From Spirochaetaceae bacterium (GTDB taxonomy: Bacteria > Spirochaetota > Spirochaetia > Treponematales > Breznakiellaceae), in assembly GCA_031278575.1 (NCBI GenBank), contig JAITKD010000238.1, positions 1-31,115 of the forward strand: a stretch of 31,115 bases of DNA. The letters are read 5' to 3'. This document shows, in pieces, positions 16,317 to 24,819 of this stretch. Each line of letters starts with the position of its first letter. Positions within the stretch are counted from its first letter, which is position 1. Under the pieces are notes generated by a model. The model was not told where the DNA came from. It searched no databases and was given only the letters and a program-made list of their open reading frames with translations. The position numbers and the translations under genes were made by a program.

Positions 16317-16849
16317 TATGATTCCTTTTGTTGTACCTTTGTTATGATCAACGCGGCAATCTCAGAAGGTTTCAAGTTATCCGTATCAATAATGAGATCC
16401 GCAAAGAAATAATTATCGTTATCAATGTTATAGATCCGTAAATACCGCTCCCGGTCCTGCCTATCCCTTTCTTCGGTAAAGGCGGCCACCGCTTCAAGGC
16501 TCCCGCCCTCCCGCCGCAGGATACGCCGCGCCCTGGTTATCGCCCCGGCGGTAAGGTATACCTTAATATCCGCCTCGGCCAGCATCCAGATAGCCAGCCG
16601 GGACCCCAGGACGCAGCCTCCGTCCTCCCTGGCTAATTTTACCTGACGGCTGTCCACCTCCCTGTCCCAGGAATCGTCCTTCGCGGCCAAGGACAATACC
16701 TCTTGCAAACTCAAACCCCGCTCCGCCGCCAAGGACCGGAAGGTAAAATTGATAAACCGAAGGCCCAAAGATTCGGCTACCAGTTTGCTTACGGTGGTAT
16801 TTCCACAGCCGCTTTTCCCCGAAATCGCAATACGAATATCGTCTTTCAT
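16316..16849 (-). CDS. cmk: Cytidylate-kinase-like P-loop protein
   Basis: The 177-residue protein begins with a P-loop strand, RIAISGKSGCGNTTVSKLVAE, and ends with the adenylate-kinase-like IIDTDNLKPSEIA. It has the compact size of the archaeal and spirochaetal type of cytidylate kinase, which would phosphorylate CMP and dCMP. The Walker A lysine is replaced by Asn17 (GCGNTT where GxGKT is usual), with a lysine at position 12 instead. I recall this form in cytidylate-kinase-like proteins of spirochaetes, so it may be functional. It overlaps the upstream yicC by four bases (ATGA) and the downstream mutY-like gene by one. Confidence 0.72.
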   Translation of the reverse strand: MKDDIRIAISGKSGCGNTTVSKLVAESLGLRFINFTFRSLAAERGLSLQEVLSLAAKDDSWDREVDSRQVKLAREDGGCVLGSRLAIWMLAEADIKVYLTAGAITRARRILRREGGSLEAVAAFTEERDRQDRERYLRIYNIDNDNYFFADLIIDTDNLKPSEIAALIITKVQQKES

Positions 16850-17712
16850 TCCACATTCCTTAACTGTTCCCGGATGTTTTCCAGGGCATCCTTCATATCT
16901 ACCACCGCCCGGGTTACATCCAGATCCGGGGTTTTGGAACCTATGGTGTTTACCTCCCGGTTCATCTCCTGGCAGAGAAAATCAAGTTTTTTCCCCGGGC
17001 TGGGATTCCGTTCCGCTTCGGCCCTGAATTCAGACAAATGGGAACCAAGCCGGGAAATCTCCTCAGATATGGTATACTTCATAAGGAGAACCGCCGTCTC
17101 GGTGAGGATACGGTTTTCATCGATTTTATCACTAAAAATTTCGACAAAACGATTTCTTAGATTTTCCCGAATGGAGGTTTCCATAAGCGGGGCATGGGCG
17201 GCGGCGACCTGTACCGATGATTCAAGCATGGCGATATGCGAAAGGATATCAGCCAAGGTATGTTCCCCTTCCCGAATCCGTTCCTCATCAAAACAATCCA
17301 CCGCCGCCTTGAGGCAGGGCTCGATATACTTCCAATTCCGTTCGTCATCCCGGTTCCGTTCTACCTCTAACACCCCTTCCATACCGAGCAGTACGGAAAG
17401 GGGCGGCTTTTCCCGGATCCCCAGGGTCCGGGCTAAAACCGAAATCGCGTTATCATAGGCCAGGGCCGCTTCCCGGTTTACGGATACGGAAATATCGGAA
17501 TTGTACTCTTTAAAACGTATGTTGATCTCCACCTTTCCCCGTCTGCACCGGCTCGCCATATATTCCCGAACCTTGGGTTCCAGGGAGGAAAGATAGGGGG
17601 GGAGGTATATGAATAACTCCAAAAAGCGGCTGTTATAGCCCTTTATTTCTACCGAGAGGGAGACCCGCTCATCCTGCCGTTCCTTGTAGGCATACCCGGT
17701 CATGCTTTTCAT
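16846..17712 (-). CDS. yicC: YicC family endoribonuclease
   Basis: The 288-residue protein opens with MKSMTGYAYKE, the hallmark YicC N-terminus, followed by EIKGYNSRFLELFIYLPPYLSSLEPKVREYM. The C-terminal part has the conserved LDFLCQEMNREVNTIGSK and ends in a helical VVDMKDALENIREQLRNVE. YicC proteins have been reported as endoribonucleases that act on small RNAs. The start overlaps the murC stop as ATGA, and the downstream cmk-like start overlaps its stop in the same way. No cysteine or membrane motif suggests another function. Confidence 0.93.
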   Translation of the reverse strand: MKSMTGYAYKERQDERVSLSVEIKGYNSRFLELFIYLPPYLSSLEPKVREYMASRCRRGKVEINIRFKEYNSDISVSVNREAALAYDNAISVLARTLGIREKPPLSVLLGMEGVLEVERNRDDERNWKYIEPCLKAAVDCFDEERIREGEHTLADILSHIAMLESSVQVAAAHAPLMETSIRENLRNRFVEIFSDKIDENRILTETAVLLMKYTISEEISRLGSHLSEFRAEAERNPSPGKKLDFLCQEMNREVNTIGSKTPDLDVTRAVVDMKDALENIREQLRNVE

Positions 17713-19148
17713 CGGGCCGTTCCCCCGTAATAACCGGCCAGGGCTTTACCGAGTTTCCAGTTATCCCCCGCCCCCAGGGTAAGGAACAGATCCCCGGGCC
17801 TGAACATCCCTTTGAGCATTTCCACCGCATCCTCCGGTTCATCCACATAATATACCCCATCCCGCAGGGCGCGAGTTTTTTCAAATAAGGTACGTCCCGT
17901 AACGCCCCCCCGGTAGGATTCCCGGGCGGAGGCGTATATCTTATGGAGGATCACCACGTCCGCCTTTTCAAGGGAAGCGGCAAATTCGTCCGCGAGGGAA
18001 GCGGTCCGGGTATAGGTATGGGACATAAAACTCACGATAAGCCGGCGGTGGGGATAAAATTCCTTAAGCCCCTCCAGGGTGGTCCGCAGGGCCGTCGGGT
18101 GGTGCCCGTAGTCGTCCATAAAGAGGATCCCCCCGTATTCCCCCACAATTTCGGAACGCCGCCGGCTCCCCCGAAACGCTTCCAGGGCGGAACGGAGCTT
18201 TTCCTGTTTTTCCCCGGTCCAGCCCCCTTCGTTTTTTACCAGAGAATCGGTTAAGGCCAAGGCCGCCGTTGCGTCCAGGGCGCTGTGTCTGCCCGGAAGG
18301 CGGAGCAGCAGTTCCCCGGGGAATCCCCGGACCTTCACCCGGAGCCGTTCCCCGGAAACCTGAAAGGAACAGATGCCAAAATCCCCCGGGGCGGTAAATC
18401 CGTAGGGGACAAGCGCCACGCCCCTCCCCTCCCCGGCGATGCGCTCCGCTACTTCCCGTGCACCGGGATCATCGGCGCAATAAATGAGTTCCCCTCCCGG
18501 GGGGAGCAGCCGGACGTATTCGATAAAGGCGTCCCGGATAGACTCGTAGGTGGGATAAAAATCCTGATGATCCCCTTCCACACTGGTCAACACCACCCGC
18601 CGGGGATGGAAGGCGAGAAAATGTTTCCGGTATTCGCACGTCTCCGCCACAAAATATTTATTGCCCAAATTCAGGGTTGAACGTCCCCCAAAGGCGCTTA
18701 CCGCGCTCCCCGCCAGGACCTGGGCGGGAAGTCCCACCCCCCGGATCAGGGCTCCGGCCATAGCAGTGGTAGTGGTCTTACCGTGAACCCCCGCAATACC
18801 CGAGGAATCGAACCCCGCGGAATAGGCCCCCAGGGCATCGGCGTATTTAAGCATGGGGATACCCCGGTTCCTGGCCTCCGCCATTTCGGGGTTGGTATCA
18901 ACGGAATAGGCGGCGGAATATACCACCAGGTCTATTCCGCCTGGTATATGTTCCGGGGCAAAGGATTCGTGATAGGGGACGCCCAATTCTTTGAGGATCC
19001 CGTCGGTATAAAAAATTTCATCCTGGTCGGAACCGGAAACCTGGACCCCCGAATTCACCAATAATTCCGCCAAAGCGCACATTCCCGTCCCCTTGATACC
19101 GATAAAATAGACCTTCGCCCCGGGGACCAGTACCTTTTTTATATACAT
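17709..19148 (-). CDS. murC: UDP-N-acetylmuramate-L-alanine ligase
   Basis: MurC adds L-alanine to UDP-N-acetylmuramic acid, the first amino acid of the peptidoglycan stem peptide. The N-terminal domain has VYFIGIKGTGMCALAELL, the ATP-binding loop is GVHGKTTTTAM, and later motifs include EGDHQDFY, GRHSALDA and MDDYGHHPTALRTTLEGL. The start is uncertain. ATG 19148 (MYIKK) gives a 479-residue protein with a normal family N-terminus, and ATG 19172 (MFLEY) adds eight residues; both have poorly spaced SD sequences (AGGG very close, GGAG far). The longer frame to 19244 would overlap the upstream gene and is unlikely. It is cotranscribed with the rluA-like and yicC genes. Confidence 0.95.
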   Translation of the reverse strand: MYIKKVLVPGAKVYFIGIKGTGMCALAELLVNSGVQVSGSDQDEIFYTDGILKELGVPYHESFAPEHIPGGIDLVVYSAAYSVDTNPEMAEARNRGIPMLKYADALGAYSAGFDSSGIAGVHGKTTTTAMAGALIRGVGLPAQVLAGSAVSAFGGRSTLNLGNKYFVAETCEYRKHFLAFHPRRVVLTSVEGDHQDFYPTYESIRDAFIEYVRLLPPGGELIYCADDPGAREVAERIAGEGRGVALVPYGFTAPGDFGICSFQVSGERLRVKVRGFPGELLLRLPGRHSALDATAALALTDSLVKNEGGWTGEKQEKLRSALEAFRGSRRRSEIVGEYGGILFMDDYGHHPTALRTTLEGLKEFYPHRRLIVSFMSHTYTRTASLADEFAASLEKADVVILHKIYASARESYRGGVTGRTLFEKTRALRDGVYYVDEPEDAVEMLKGMFRPGDLFLTLGAGDNWKLGKALAGYYGGTAR

Positions 19149-19185
19149 AACCCTATGGTACTCCAGGAACATTCCCTTTTTCAAC

Positions 19186-19968
19186 CTATTCCGGATATAT
19201 TCCGCCTTTACCCAGCGGGGCGATCCGGTAATTCCTCGGGCCATGTGATTCGGGATCGTAGAAAGAGATTCCCTGGGCCCTCAGGGCCAGGGCGGCGTCC
19301 CGAAATGATCCGCCCCCGTAGGTTGTATCGTTGAGGATGGCATACCCCAGCCAGGCCAGGTGGCAGCGGATCTGGTGCCGGAAGCCCCGGCGAATTCTCA
19401 GGCGGAAATACGTCCGGTCTTCCCGGGGACTCATCTCCAGGACCTCCGTTGTATAGGGCTTCCCCTGATCCAGGGCGATCTTTTTTTGAACTTTCCCGCC
19501 GCCGCCCGGTACTACCGGACGTACCTCCCGCCGGCCCGGTCCAAAGGGCCGAAAGGCGCTTTCTATGGTAAAGGGCGCGGGGCCGGGGATCACCGCCGGG
19601 GGAAATCCCGGCAGTTTCTCCCGGTTCCCCCGGGAAAGGGCGCCGTATTCCTTGGTGAATACGCCTTCCCGCTGCTGCCGGGTAAGGGCTTCCATGGCCC
19701 CTTGCGTTTTGGCAAAGAGCACCAGCCCGTGGGTCTCATAATCCAGCCGGTGGAGGATGCCCCCCTCATGGGGGTTTTTACCCCGGATCTCAAGTACCCC
19801 GGGGTAACCGCCGGCATACCAAAACAGCAGGATCCGGGCCGAAGGATCCCCGGCGCGCTCCTCCCCTTTCAGGGGGGCCGAATGCCATAGGGGGGGTTTA
19901 TACACCACCGCATAGGCGGCGGTTTCTTCCAGCACATAGGGCTGCGCCGTTACCGGGGGAACAACCAT
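19186..19968 (-). CDS. RluA-family pseudouridine synthase without S4 domain
   Basis: The protein belongs to the RluA group of RNA pseudouridine synthases: YKPPLWHSAP, GGILHRLDYETHGLVLFAKT with catalytic Asp76, and RHQIRCHLAWLGYAI. The 260-residue length lacks the N-terminal S4 domain of its neighbour RluD. The target RNA position cannot be predicted. ATG 19968 is chosen because AAGGA precedes it; the longer frame from TTG 20019 has no ribosome binding site and would start inside a hairpin. It follows rluD in the same operon, so two divergent pseudouridine synthases sit side by side. Confidence 0.85.
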   Translation of the reverse strand: MVVPPVTAQPYVLEETAAYAVVYKPPLWHSAPLKGEERAGDPSARILLFWYAGGYPGVLEIRGKNPHEGGILHRLDYETHGLVLFAKTQGAMEALTRQQREGVFTKEYGALSRGNREKLPGFPPAVIPGPAPFTIESAFRPFGPGRREVRPVVPGGGGKVQKKIALDQGKPYTTEVLEMSPREDRTYFRLRIRRGFRHQIRCHLAWLGYAILNDTTYGGGSFRDAALALRAQGISFYDPESHGPRNYRIAPLGKGGIYPE

Positions 19969-20006
19969 AGTATCCTTACTTCCGGGTAAAAACCGGCCAT
20001 ACGCTT

Positions 20007-20042
20007 GCGGCTTTCCCAAAATTCAGCTTTGGGGAAAGCCGC
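20007..20042 (-). repeat. 15-bp near-perfect hairpin after rluD, dispersed motif copy A
   Basis: GCGGCTTTCCCAAAA (20007-20021) and TTTGGGGAAAGCCGC (20028-20042) pair along 15 bases with one G-T pair, enclosing a six-base loop. On the minus strand it starts at the rluD stop and precedes the rluA-like gene. No T run follows, so it is more likely an mRNA 3'-end or attenuation hairpin than a strong terminator. The core CTTTCCC...CTGAA...TTTGGGAAA recurs at 29620-29645. Confidence 0.6.
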
Positions 20043-20956
20043 TATCCCTTCCCTTGAAGTTTTCCGATGACTTCAAGAAACCGGGGCGGCAGGGGAGTCC
20101 GAAAAGTTTGGCACCCTTCTTTGCCGGGAAGACACAGGGCCAGGCTTTTGGCGTGGAGCATGAGCCCCGCCTGGGGGAATAGCTCATCCTTCACCCCGTA
20201 CATAGGGTCCCCGAGGATCGGGCGGCCTAAATAAGCCATGTGTACCCGGAGCTGGTGGGTCCGTCCGGTTTTAGGCCGGAGGAGGACCAGGGAATAATTA
20301 CGCCAGGACCGGACCACCCGGTAGCGGGTAAGGGCGATCTTTCCCCCGGCCTTGGGCACGGCAAAACGCCTCCGGTCCCGCTGATCCCGGGCTATACGGG
20401 TCTCAATGGTACCGGCATTTTCTTTAAACACCCCCCGGACTATGGCCCCGTAGCTTTTTTTTACCCGCCGGGACTTAAACTGATCCGCTAAAAAGGCCAG
20501 GGCCTCGTCGTCGTAGGCGGCGATCATAACCCCGGACGTATCCTTGTCCAGGCGGTGTACGATCCCCGGCCGGAACCCGCTCCCGCAGCCGCCCCGGCTC
20601 AACCTCCGGTACAAAAGCCCATTGGCCAGGGTCCCCGAGGCGTTTCCCGCGCCGGGGTGGACCACCAACCCCGGGGCCTTATTCAGCACCACCACCCGAT
20701 CATCCTCATAGAGGATATCCAGGGGTATGTTTTCAGGAACCAGATCCGAGGGGGGCGGATCCGCCCAGAGGAGATCCAGATCGTCCCCGGGTTTTAGCGG
20801 ATGGGAAAGTTTGCCCGCTTTTCCATTGATTCGTATTTCCAAGACCCGGGCTTTTATCTGGGAACGGTTTAACAGCTTGAGCCGCTCCGCCGCGTACCGG
20901 TCAACCCTGAGCCCGCCGGAAACCTCCTCCCCTACCCTGCCGGAATACCGGGGCAA
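20042..20956 (-). CDS. rluD: 23S rRNA pseudouridine synthase RluD type
   Basis: RluD isomerises uridines in helix 69 of 23S rRNA. The 304-residue protein has an N-terminal S4 RNA-binding domain (about residues 15-75, LRVDRYAAERL...LNRSQIKARV). The catalytic domain has VVLNKAPGLVVHPGAG, GIVHRLDKDTSGVM with catalytic Asp137, and PKTGRTHQLRVHMAYLGRPILGDPMYG. The start is a TTG directly after the upstream TGA, with GGGGAA about eight bases upstream; no better in-frame start exists. Its stop lies at the base of a strong hairpin. Confidence 0.92.
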   Translation of the reverse strand: MPRYSGRVGEEVSGGLRVDRYAAERLKLLNRSQIKARVLEIRINGKAGKLSHPLKPGDDLDLLWADPPPSDLVPENIPLDILYEDDRVVVLNKAPGLVVHPGAGNASGTLANGLLYRRLSRGGCGSGFRPGIVHRLDKDTSGVMIAAYDDEALAFLADQFKSRRVKKSYGAIVRGVFKENAGTIETRIARDQRDRRRFAVPKAGGKIALTRYRVVRSWRNYSLVLLRPKTGRTHQLRVHMAYLGRPILGDPMYGVKDELFPQAGLMLHAKSLALCLPGKEGCQTFRTPLPPRFLEVIGKLQGKG

Positions 20957-21463
20957 TCAGGGTTCCCCGTCTTCGGACAGGTCCTCACCATTGGTTTCAG
21001 CATCCGTTTCAGGCCGGGGATGCCGGATGATGATCGGGCTGCCGTCGGGCAAATTAAGACTTTGTTTTTTGACCTTGTTTCTTTTATATTGGACAATACA
21101 ATAATCCACCAGGGAGATAAGAACGGAACCGGCAGCCGCCGCGCCTATGGTTATTAACCGTTCATTGGTATTCATATCTATCCCTCCGGCAGGCCGAAAC
21201 AGCCAGGGGGCATAGCGGGCATCCCAGTTATGATTGGCGGAACGAAGCGTATCCATGGTAAAGGAGGTAAGAAACAGGGTAAAGGGAAATGAACCAAAGG
21301 CCACTATTTCGGCCCGGCGGAGGTCCCTTACCCATAGGGGGAAGGACGTGGTATCAAACTCCTTAGAAGGGATATCCGTGGTAGTCTGGGCGTATACGTT
21401 ACCGTTCAGAGAAAAAAATATAAAAATTAAAACCCTAAAGACCCATGAAACGTTCCTGTTCAC
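20957..21463 (-). CDS. Exported or membrane-anchored hypothetical protein
   Basis: The 168-residue protein has a signal peptide (VFRVLIFIFFSL, cleavage likely after VYA near residue 25) and a second hydrophobic stretch (about 104-125, ITIGAAAAGSVLISLVDYCIV) followed by basic and then acidic residues. The central part includes LWVRDLRRAEIVAFGSFPFTLFL, which I associate with a hypothetical protein conserved in treponemes, but I do not know a function. The start is GTG overlapping the yggS stop by four bases, and the stop touches the rluD start, so it is fully embedded in the operon. A role at the cell envelope is likely. Confidence 0.75.
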   Translation of the reverse strand: MNRNVSWVFRVLIFIFFSLNGNVYAQTTTDIPSKEFDTTSFPLWVRDLRRAEIVAFGSFPFTLFLTSFTMDTLRSANHNWDARYAPWLFRPAGGIDMNTNERLITIGAAAAGSVLISLVDYCIVQYKRNKVKKQSLNLPDGSPIIIRHPRPETDAETNGEDLSEDGEP

Positions 21464-22155
21464 GGCTTCCGTTCTCCAAACAGGGCGGTACCTATTCGTA
21501 ACAAGGTCGCCCCCTCTTCCAGGGCAATCTCAAAATCATTGGACATCCCCATGGAAAGACAGGACCAATCACAATCGGGAAAACGGACCTTTAACTTGTC
21601 CCTGGCCGCTGCCAGGGAACGAAAAGAACGACGAATAATCTCCCTATCCTCCGTAAAAGGGGCCATGGTCATAAGTCCCCGGATTATAAGATTCGGAAAT
21701 TGTAAAACCCGCTCCGCTGCGCCAAACAGGTGTTCCACATCGGGGTAACCGGCTTTGGAAGCCTCCCCGGTATGTAACTCCAATAGAACCATTAAAGGCC
21801 GTTCTCTTCCAAGAGTCAAGGTCCCCAACTCGGCAATGAGTTCGTCCCGGTCTACCGATTGGATACCGTCAAACAGGGCAACAGCGGCCCGGGCCTTATT
21901 CCGCTGAAGGGATCCTATCATGTGGAGTTCCGTCCGGGGATGATCCTGTTTAAAAGCGGGAAACTTTCTTCCCGCTTCCTGAACCCGGTTTTCCCCAAAA
22001 AGCCGCAGCCCCCCTTTCCAGGCTTCTTCCAGGGCGTCCCGTTCATGGAATTTCGACACCCCCATCAGGCGGACTTCCCCGGGATCCCGTCCTACCCGTA
22101 GGCAAACCTCGTGTATCCTTTCATAAAGGCGCTGCAGCGCTTCGGCGACACCCAT
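21460..22155 (-). CDS. yggS: YggS/PLPBP pyridoxal phosphate homeostasis protein
   Basis: This single-domain, alanine-racemase-like barrel protein binds pyridoxal 5'-phosphate and buffers free cofactor. The 231 residues include LMGVSKF with the PLP lysine Lys35, FGENRVQEA, HMIGSLQRNKAR, GLMTMAPF and a closing SMGMSNDFEIALEEGATLLRIGTALFG, all family signatures. The start at ATG 22155 has GGAGG five bases upstream and shares one base with the rsmA stop (TGATG); a TTG one codon earlier is less likely. It sits between rsmA and an unknown exported protein. Confidence 0.95.
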   Translation of the reverse strand: MGVAEALQRLYERIHEVCLRVGRDPGEVRLMGVSKFHERDALEEAWKGGLRLFGENRVQEAGRKFPAFKQDHPRTELHMIGSLQRNKARAAVALFDGIQSVDRDELIAELGTLTLGRERPLMVLLELHTGEASKAGYPDVEHLFGAAERVLQFPNLIIRGLMTMAPFTEDREIIRRSFRSLAAARDKLKVRFPDCDWSCLSMGMSNDFEIALEEGATLLRIGTALFGERKP

Positions 22156-23051
22156 CAAATCCTCCCGGATATATCCTCCAATGTCCGTGCCAGGGTAATA
22201 AACGCTTCATACCCCAATGTTTCGGCCCGTTCATGGGGACCAATGCCGCTGGCCTCAAGAACCGTCGTGCAAAGTTCCTGAACTCTTTTTTTATTACCCA
22301 GGGCATCGTTATGTAGTATACCGGATAATACAAAATTTTGCAGATTATTTCTAAGGGTCTTTCGCCGGGAAGAAAAAAGACCGCGGACCAGAGGTCTAAA
22401 AAAGATCGGGCGCTCACCGGGGGCCATATCGGTCCTCATGTCCAGACGAAGGGCCTGGGATTCTACCTTGGGAACCGGATAAAAGGAAGTGCCCTTGAGG
22501 ACCGCGAGGGGGGTTACGGTATAGGCCGAAGCGCAGAGTACAGAAAAGGAGGAATAATCCTTTGATCCGGGGGAAGCGATCATACGATTCGCCGTTTCCC
22601 GCTGCAGGGTAACCACCATCCGGGTAAAAAACCGGTTTTGTTCGATAAAATCGGCCAAAAGGGCCGCCCCTATATTATAGGGAAGATTCCCCAGCAAAAA
22701 GGGGGCCGCCTCTTTCACCGTCCCCCAGGTTTTAAATACGTCCCCCTCTATCAGCCTGAATTTTTCTTGATTATAAAAAAGTCCCTTCAAGACGCGGCTA
22801 AACCCCCGGTCAATTTCAAAGGCCGTTACCACCGCTCCCCGTTCCAGAAGGCCCCCGGTCATGGCCCCGAGTCCGGGACCGATTTCCCACACCGCGTCCC
22901 CGCGGTTGATTTCCAGGGCATCCAGGAGTTTTTTCCGCGCCCCGGGATTAATAAGAAAATTTTGACCGAACCTTTTTTGCATTCCCAGCCCCTGTTCGTC
23001 GAGAAAGGCGGAAAGTTTTTGAGCCGAATCATAATTAATCAAGGGGGGCAA
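22155..23051 (-). CDS. rsmA: 16S rRNA dimethyladenosine transferase RsmA (KsgA)
   Basis: RsmA dimethylates A1518 and A1519 of 16S rRNA during small-subunit assembly. The protein has RFGQNFLINPGARKKLL, the SAM-binding EIGPGLGAMTGGLL, the catalytic NLPYNIGAALL, FYPVPKVES and the C-terminal RKTLRNNL. The start is set at TTG 23051, because GGAGGG lies six bases upstream; the longer frame adds 17 basic residues that overlap comEC and do not fit the family. This gives 298 residues and a 17-base overlap with the comEC-like gene. An internal TTG three codons later is a possible alternative. Confidence 0.94.
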   Translation of the reverse strand: MPPLINYDSAQKLSAFLDEQGLGMQKRFGQNFLINPGARKKLLDALEINRGDAVWEIGPGLGAMTGGLLERGAVVTAFEIDRGFSRVLKGLFYNQEKFRLIEGDVFKTWGTVKEAAPFLLGNLPYNIGAALLADFIEQNRFFTRMVVTLQRETANRMIASPGSKDYSSFSVLCASAYTVTPLAVLKGTSFYPVPKVESQALRLDMRTDMAPGERPIFFRPLVRGLFSSRRKTLRNNLQNFVLSGILHNDALGNKKRVQELCTTVLEASGIGPHERAETLGYEAFITLARTLEDISGRI

Positions 23052-24561
23052 TTTTTTCCCTCCGGAGGGCGCAACGGTTTTGCGTAAAGAGCAGGCAAAC
23101 AACCAAAACCAGGCTTATACCCCCTAATAGGGCTGAAGAAACCCCTGCTATTCCCGGAACCCGGGACGCCAGGGATGCGGCGCCGCCCAAGAGGTCGTAT
23201 AACCCGGAGAGGGCCAGGCCCAGGGGCCCGGTCAGGGGGGGCAGCAAGAAACTTACCCCCAAATAAACGATGGCGAGGATCATAAAAAGGGTTGCCAGGG
23301 GAACAATGCCTAACCCCGCCCCGATACTCACGGGCCGTATCACCCCAAAGGCGGCGGAACTTACCGCGGCGGTGGCGATAAACGCCCCCAGGGAAGCGGA
23401 CAGGGGCTGGGCCACAATTTCGGGGACTTTCCCCCGGAGCAGATCATGGATGGCTTCGCCGGCTATGAGGATACCCCCCAGGGCAAGATAGGAAAGCATA
23501 AAGGACAGGGTGTTTCCGGAGGGGGGATCCAGGACGATCTGAATAAGGAACGCCAGGCCTAAAAGGGGAACCGGCTGCCGGGGAAAGGCCCCTAAGACCG
23601 CGGCGGTTCCCAGGAGGTACATAATGGCGGCCCTCACCAGGGAGGGTTGGGGGCCTGCCAGATACACGTAGAACAGGATAAAAAAGGCCCCCGCTAGGGC
23701 GGCGGGTTTTATCCCCAGGGGTTTTTTAAGCAAAAAGGCCGCCAGGGCGGATACTATGGCCAAATGCATCCCCGAAAGGGCCAATACATGGGAACATCCC
23801 GCGGATTTAAAAAGCTCCGAAACCGCGGCATCCAGATCGTCCTTGCTCCCCAGGATAAGGGCCGAAGCCAATCCCCCCCAGGAAGAACCGGCAAATTTTT
23901 CCAGAACCTCCATCCGGATCCCGGTCCGAAATTGTTCCACCGCCGGGGCGGTTCCCAATAAATGGACCTCCCCCGCCCGGAAGGGAGGATTCCCGGTACC
24001 AAAGCCGTTTCCGGTATTGGCGATAAAGGCGCCTTCCACATATACCGGCGCCGCCCTGCCGAATTCCTTTATCCGGGGGATGGCCCCGGCAGGAAAAAAT
24101 ACCAGAACCCGGCCTTGGGCGGAACTCCGTACCCCCCCGATTCCGGCGGCGCCGGATACCTGAAGATACCCCATACCCCGGCCGTCGCTGAACGCCCGGG
24201 GATCGTCCAACAGGGTCCCGGTAATTCCCCGGACCCTTTCCGGAAGAAGCCCCAGCCGCAGTTCCGAGGCGATATATATGCGCTGCGCCGTAAGCCCCAG
24301 AGCAAAACCCAGGGCCAAGGCGGTAACATAACGGCAGGTTTTTCTAAAATAATAACGGATTTTAAGATCCGAAAAAAAACATCCGGGACTATCCCCCAGA
24401 ACACGAAACAGGGCGATAAGGGCATATACCATCGCCCCCCCCGCCGCTATCCAAGGAGCCCGCGCTCCTCCCCGGAGGTATAATCCGGTTAAGCCGTAAT
24501 AACTCCCCAGGGCCCCAAAAACGGCGTATATCACCGGAGATCGGATAAACGCAGCTACCAT
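23035..24561 (-). CDS. comEC: ComEC/Rec2-type membrane protein without metallo-hydrolase domain
   Basis: The 508-residue protein is strongly hydrophobic, with two or three membrane segments near the N-terminus, a soluble region (about 100-225) and about eight membrane segments after that. The ComEC competence signature HVLALSGMHLAIV occurs at about residue 260. ComEC forms the inner-membrane channel for single-stranded DNA in transformation. The metallo-beta-lactamase-like domain common at the C-terminus of long ComEC proteins is absent. The start at ATG 24561 has GGAGGGAAAGG upstream; the longer GTG frame has none. It leads the operon that ends in mutY, just after a possible 28-codon leader. 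Confidence 0.87.
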   Translation of the reverse strand: MVAAFIRSPVIYAVFGALGSYYGLTGLYLRGGARAPWIAAGGAMVYALIALFRVLGDSPGCFFSDLKIRYYFRKTCRYVTALALGFALGLTAQRIYIASELRLGLLPERVRGITGTLLDDPRAFSDGRGMGYLQVSGAAGIGGVRSSAQGRVLVFFPAGAIPRIKEFGRAAPVYVEGAFIANTGNGFGTGNPPFRAGEVHLLGTAPAVEQFRTGIRMEVLEKFAGSSWGGLASALILGSKDDLDAAVSELFKSAGCSHVLALSGMHLAIVSALAAFLLKKPLGIKPAALAGAFFILFYVYLAGPQPSLVRAAIMYLLGTAAVLGAFPRQPVPLLGLAFLIQIVLDPPSGNTLSFMLSYLALGGILIAGEAIHDLLRGKVPEIVAQPLSASLGAFIATAAVSSAAFGVIRPVSIGAGLGIVPLATLFMILAIVYLGVSFLLPPLTGPLGLALSGLYDLLGGAASLASRVPGIAGVSSALLGGISLVLVVCLLFTQNRCALRREKIAPLD

Positions 24562-24641
24562 TGATCCCTTTCCCTCCGGGCCGTAACCGGCCCGCTGACA
24601 AACAAACACCGGGACCCGGGGATTTCCTCGTGATGTTTCAT
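24555..24641 (-). CDS. Possible 28-codon leader ORF upstream of comEC
   Basis: A strong GAGGAG (24648-24653) lies six bases before an ATG that opens a 28-codon frame beginning MKHHEEIPGS and ending DQW-stop. The stop lies a few bases inside comEC, so the two overlap by seven bases and translation may be coupled. The peptide is hydrophilic with no motif I know. A TATAAT-like box (24657-24662) is too close to the SD to be its promoter. It may be a coupling leader rather than a functional peptide. Confidence 0.4.
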   Translation of the reverse strand: MKHHEEIPGSRCLFVSGPVTARRERDQW

Positions 24642-24760
24642 TGTTTTCTCCTCTGTATTATAAGGGTATTGTCCTCCGTGTTGCTTTAATTTATTCGCGT
24701 TTTTTTGTTTTTATCCCGAATGGCCGTACCTATTGAGCCAATTTTAAAACTCGGTTAGTT

Positions 24761-24788
24761 TTGATACTACCTCATCTTACTATATAGC
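24761..24788 (+). promoter_or_regulatory. Candidate promoter of the CPBP protease gene
   Basis: TTGATA (24761-24766) and TATAGC (24783-24788) are separated by 16 bases, giving a leader of about 25 bases that carries AAAGGAG six bases before the ATG. The rest of the 178-base intergenic stretch (24642-24819) is AT-rich and shows no other feature I can support. Confidence 0.45.
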
Positions 24789-24819
24789 GGGACACAGGGC
24801 CTGTCAAAAGGAGTTTTAC

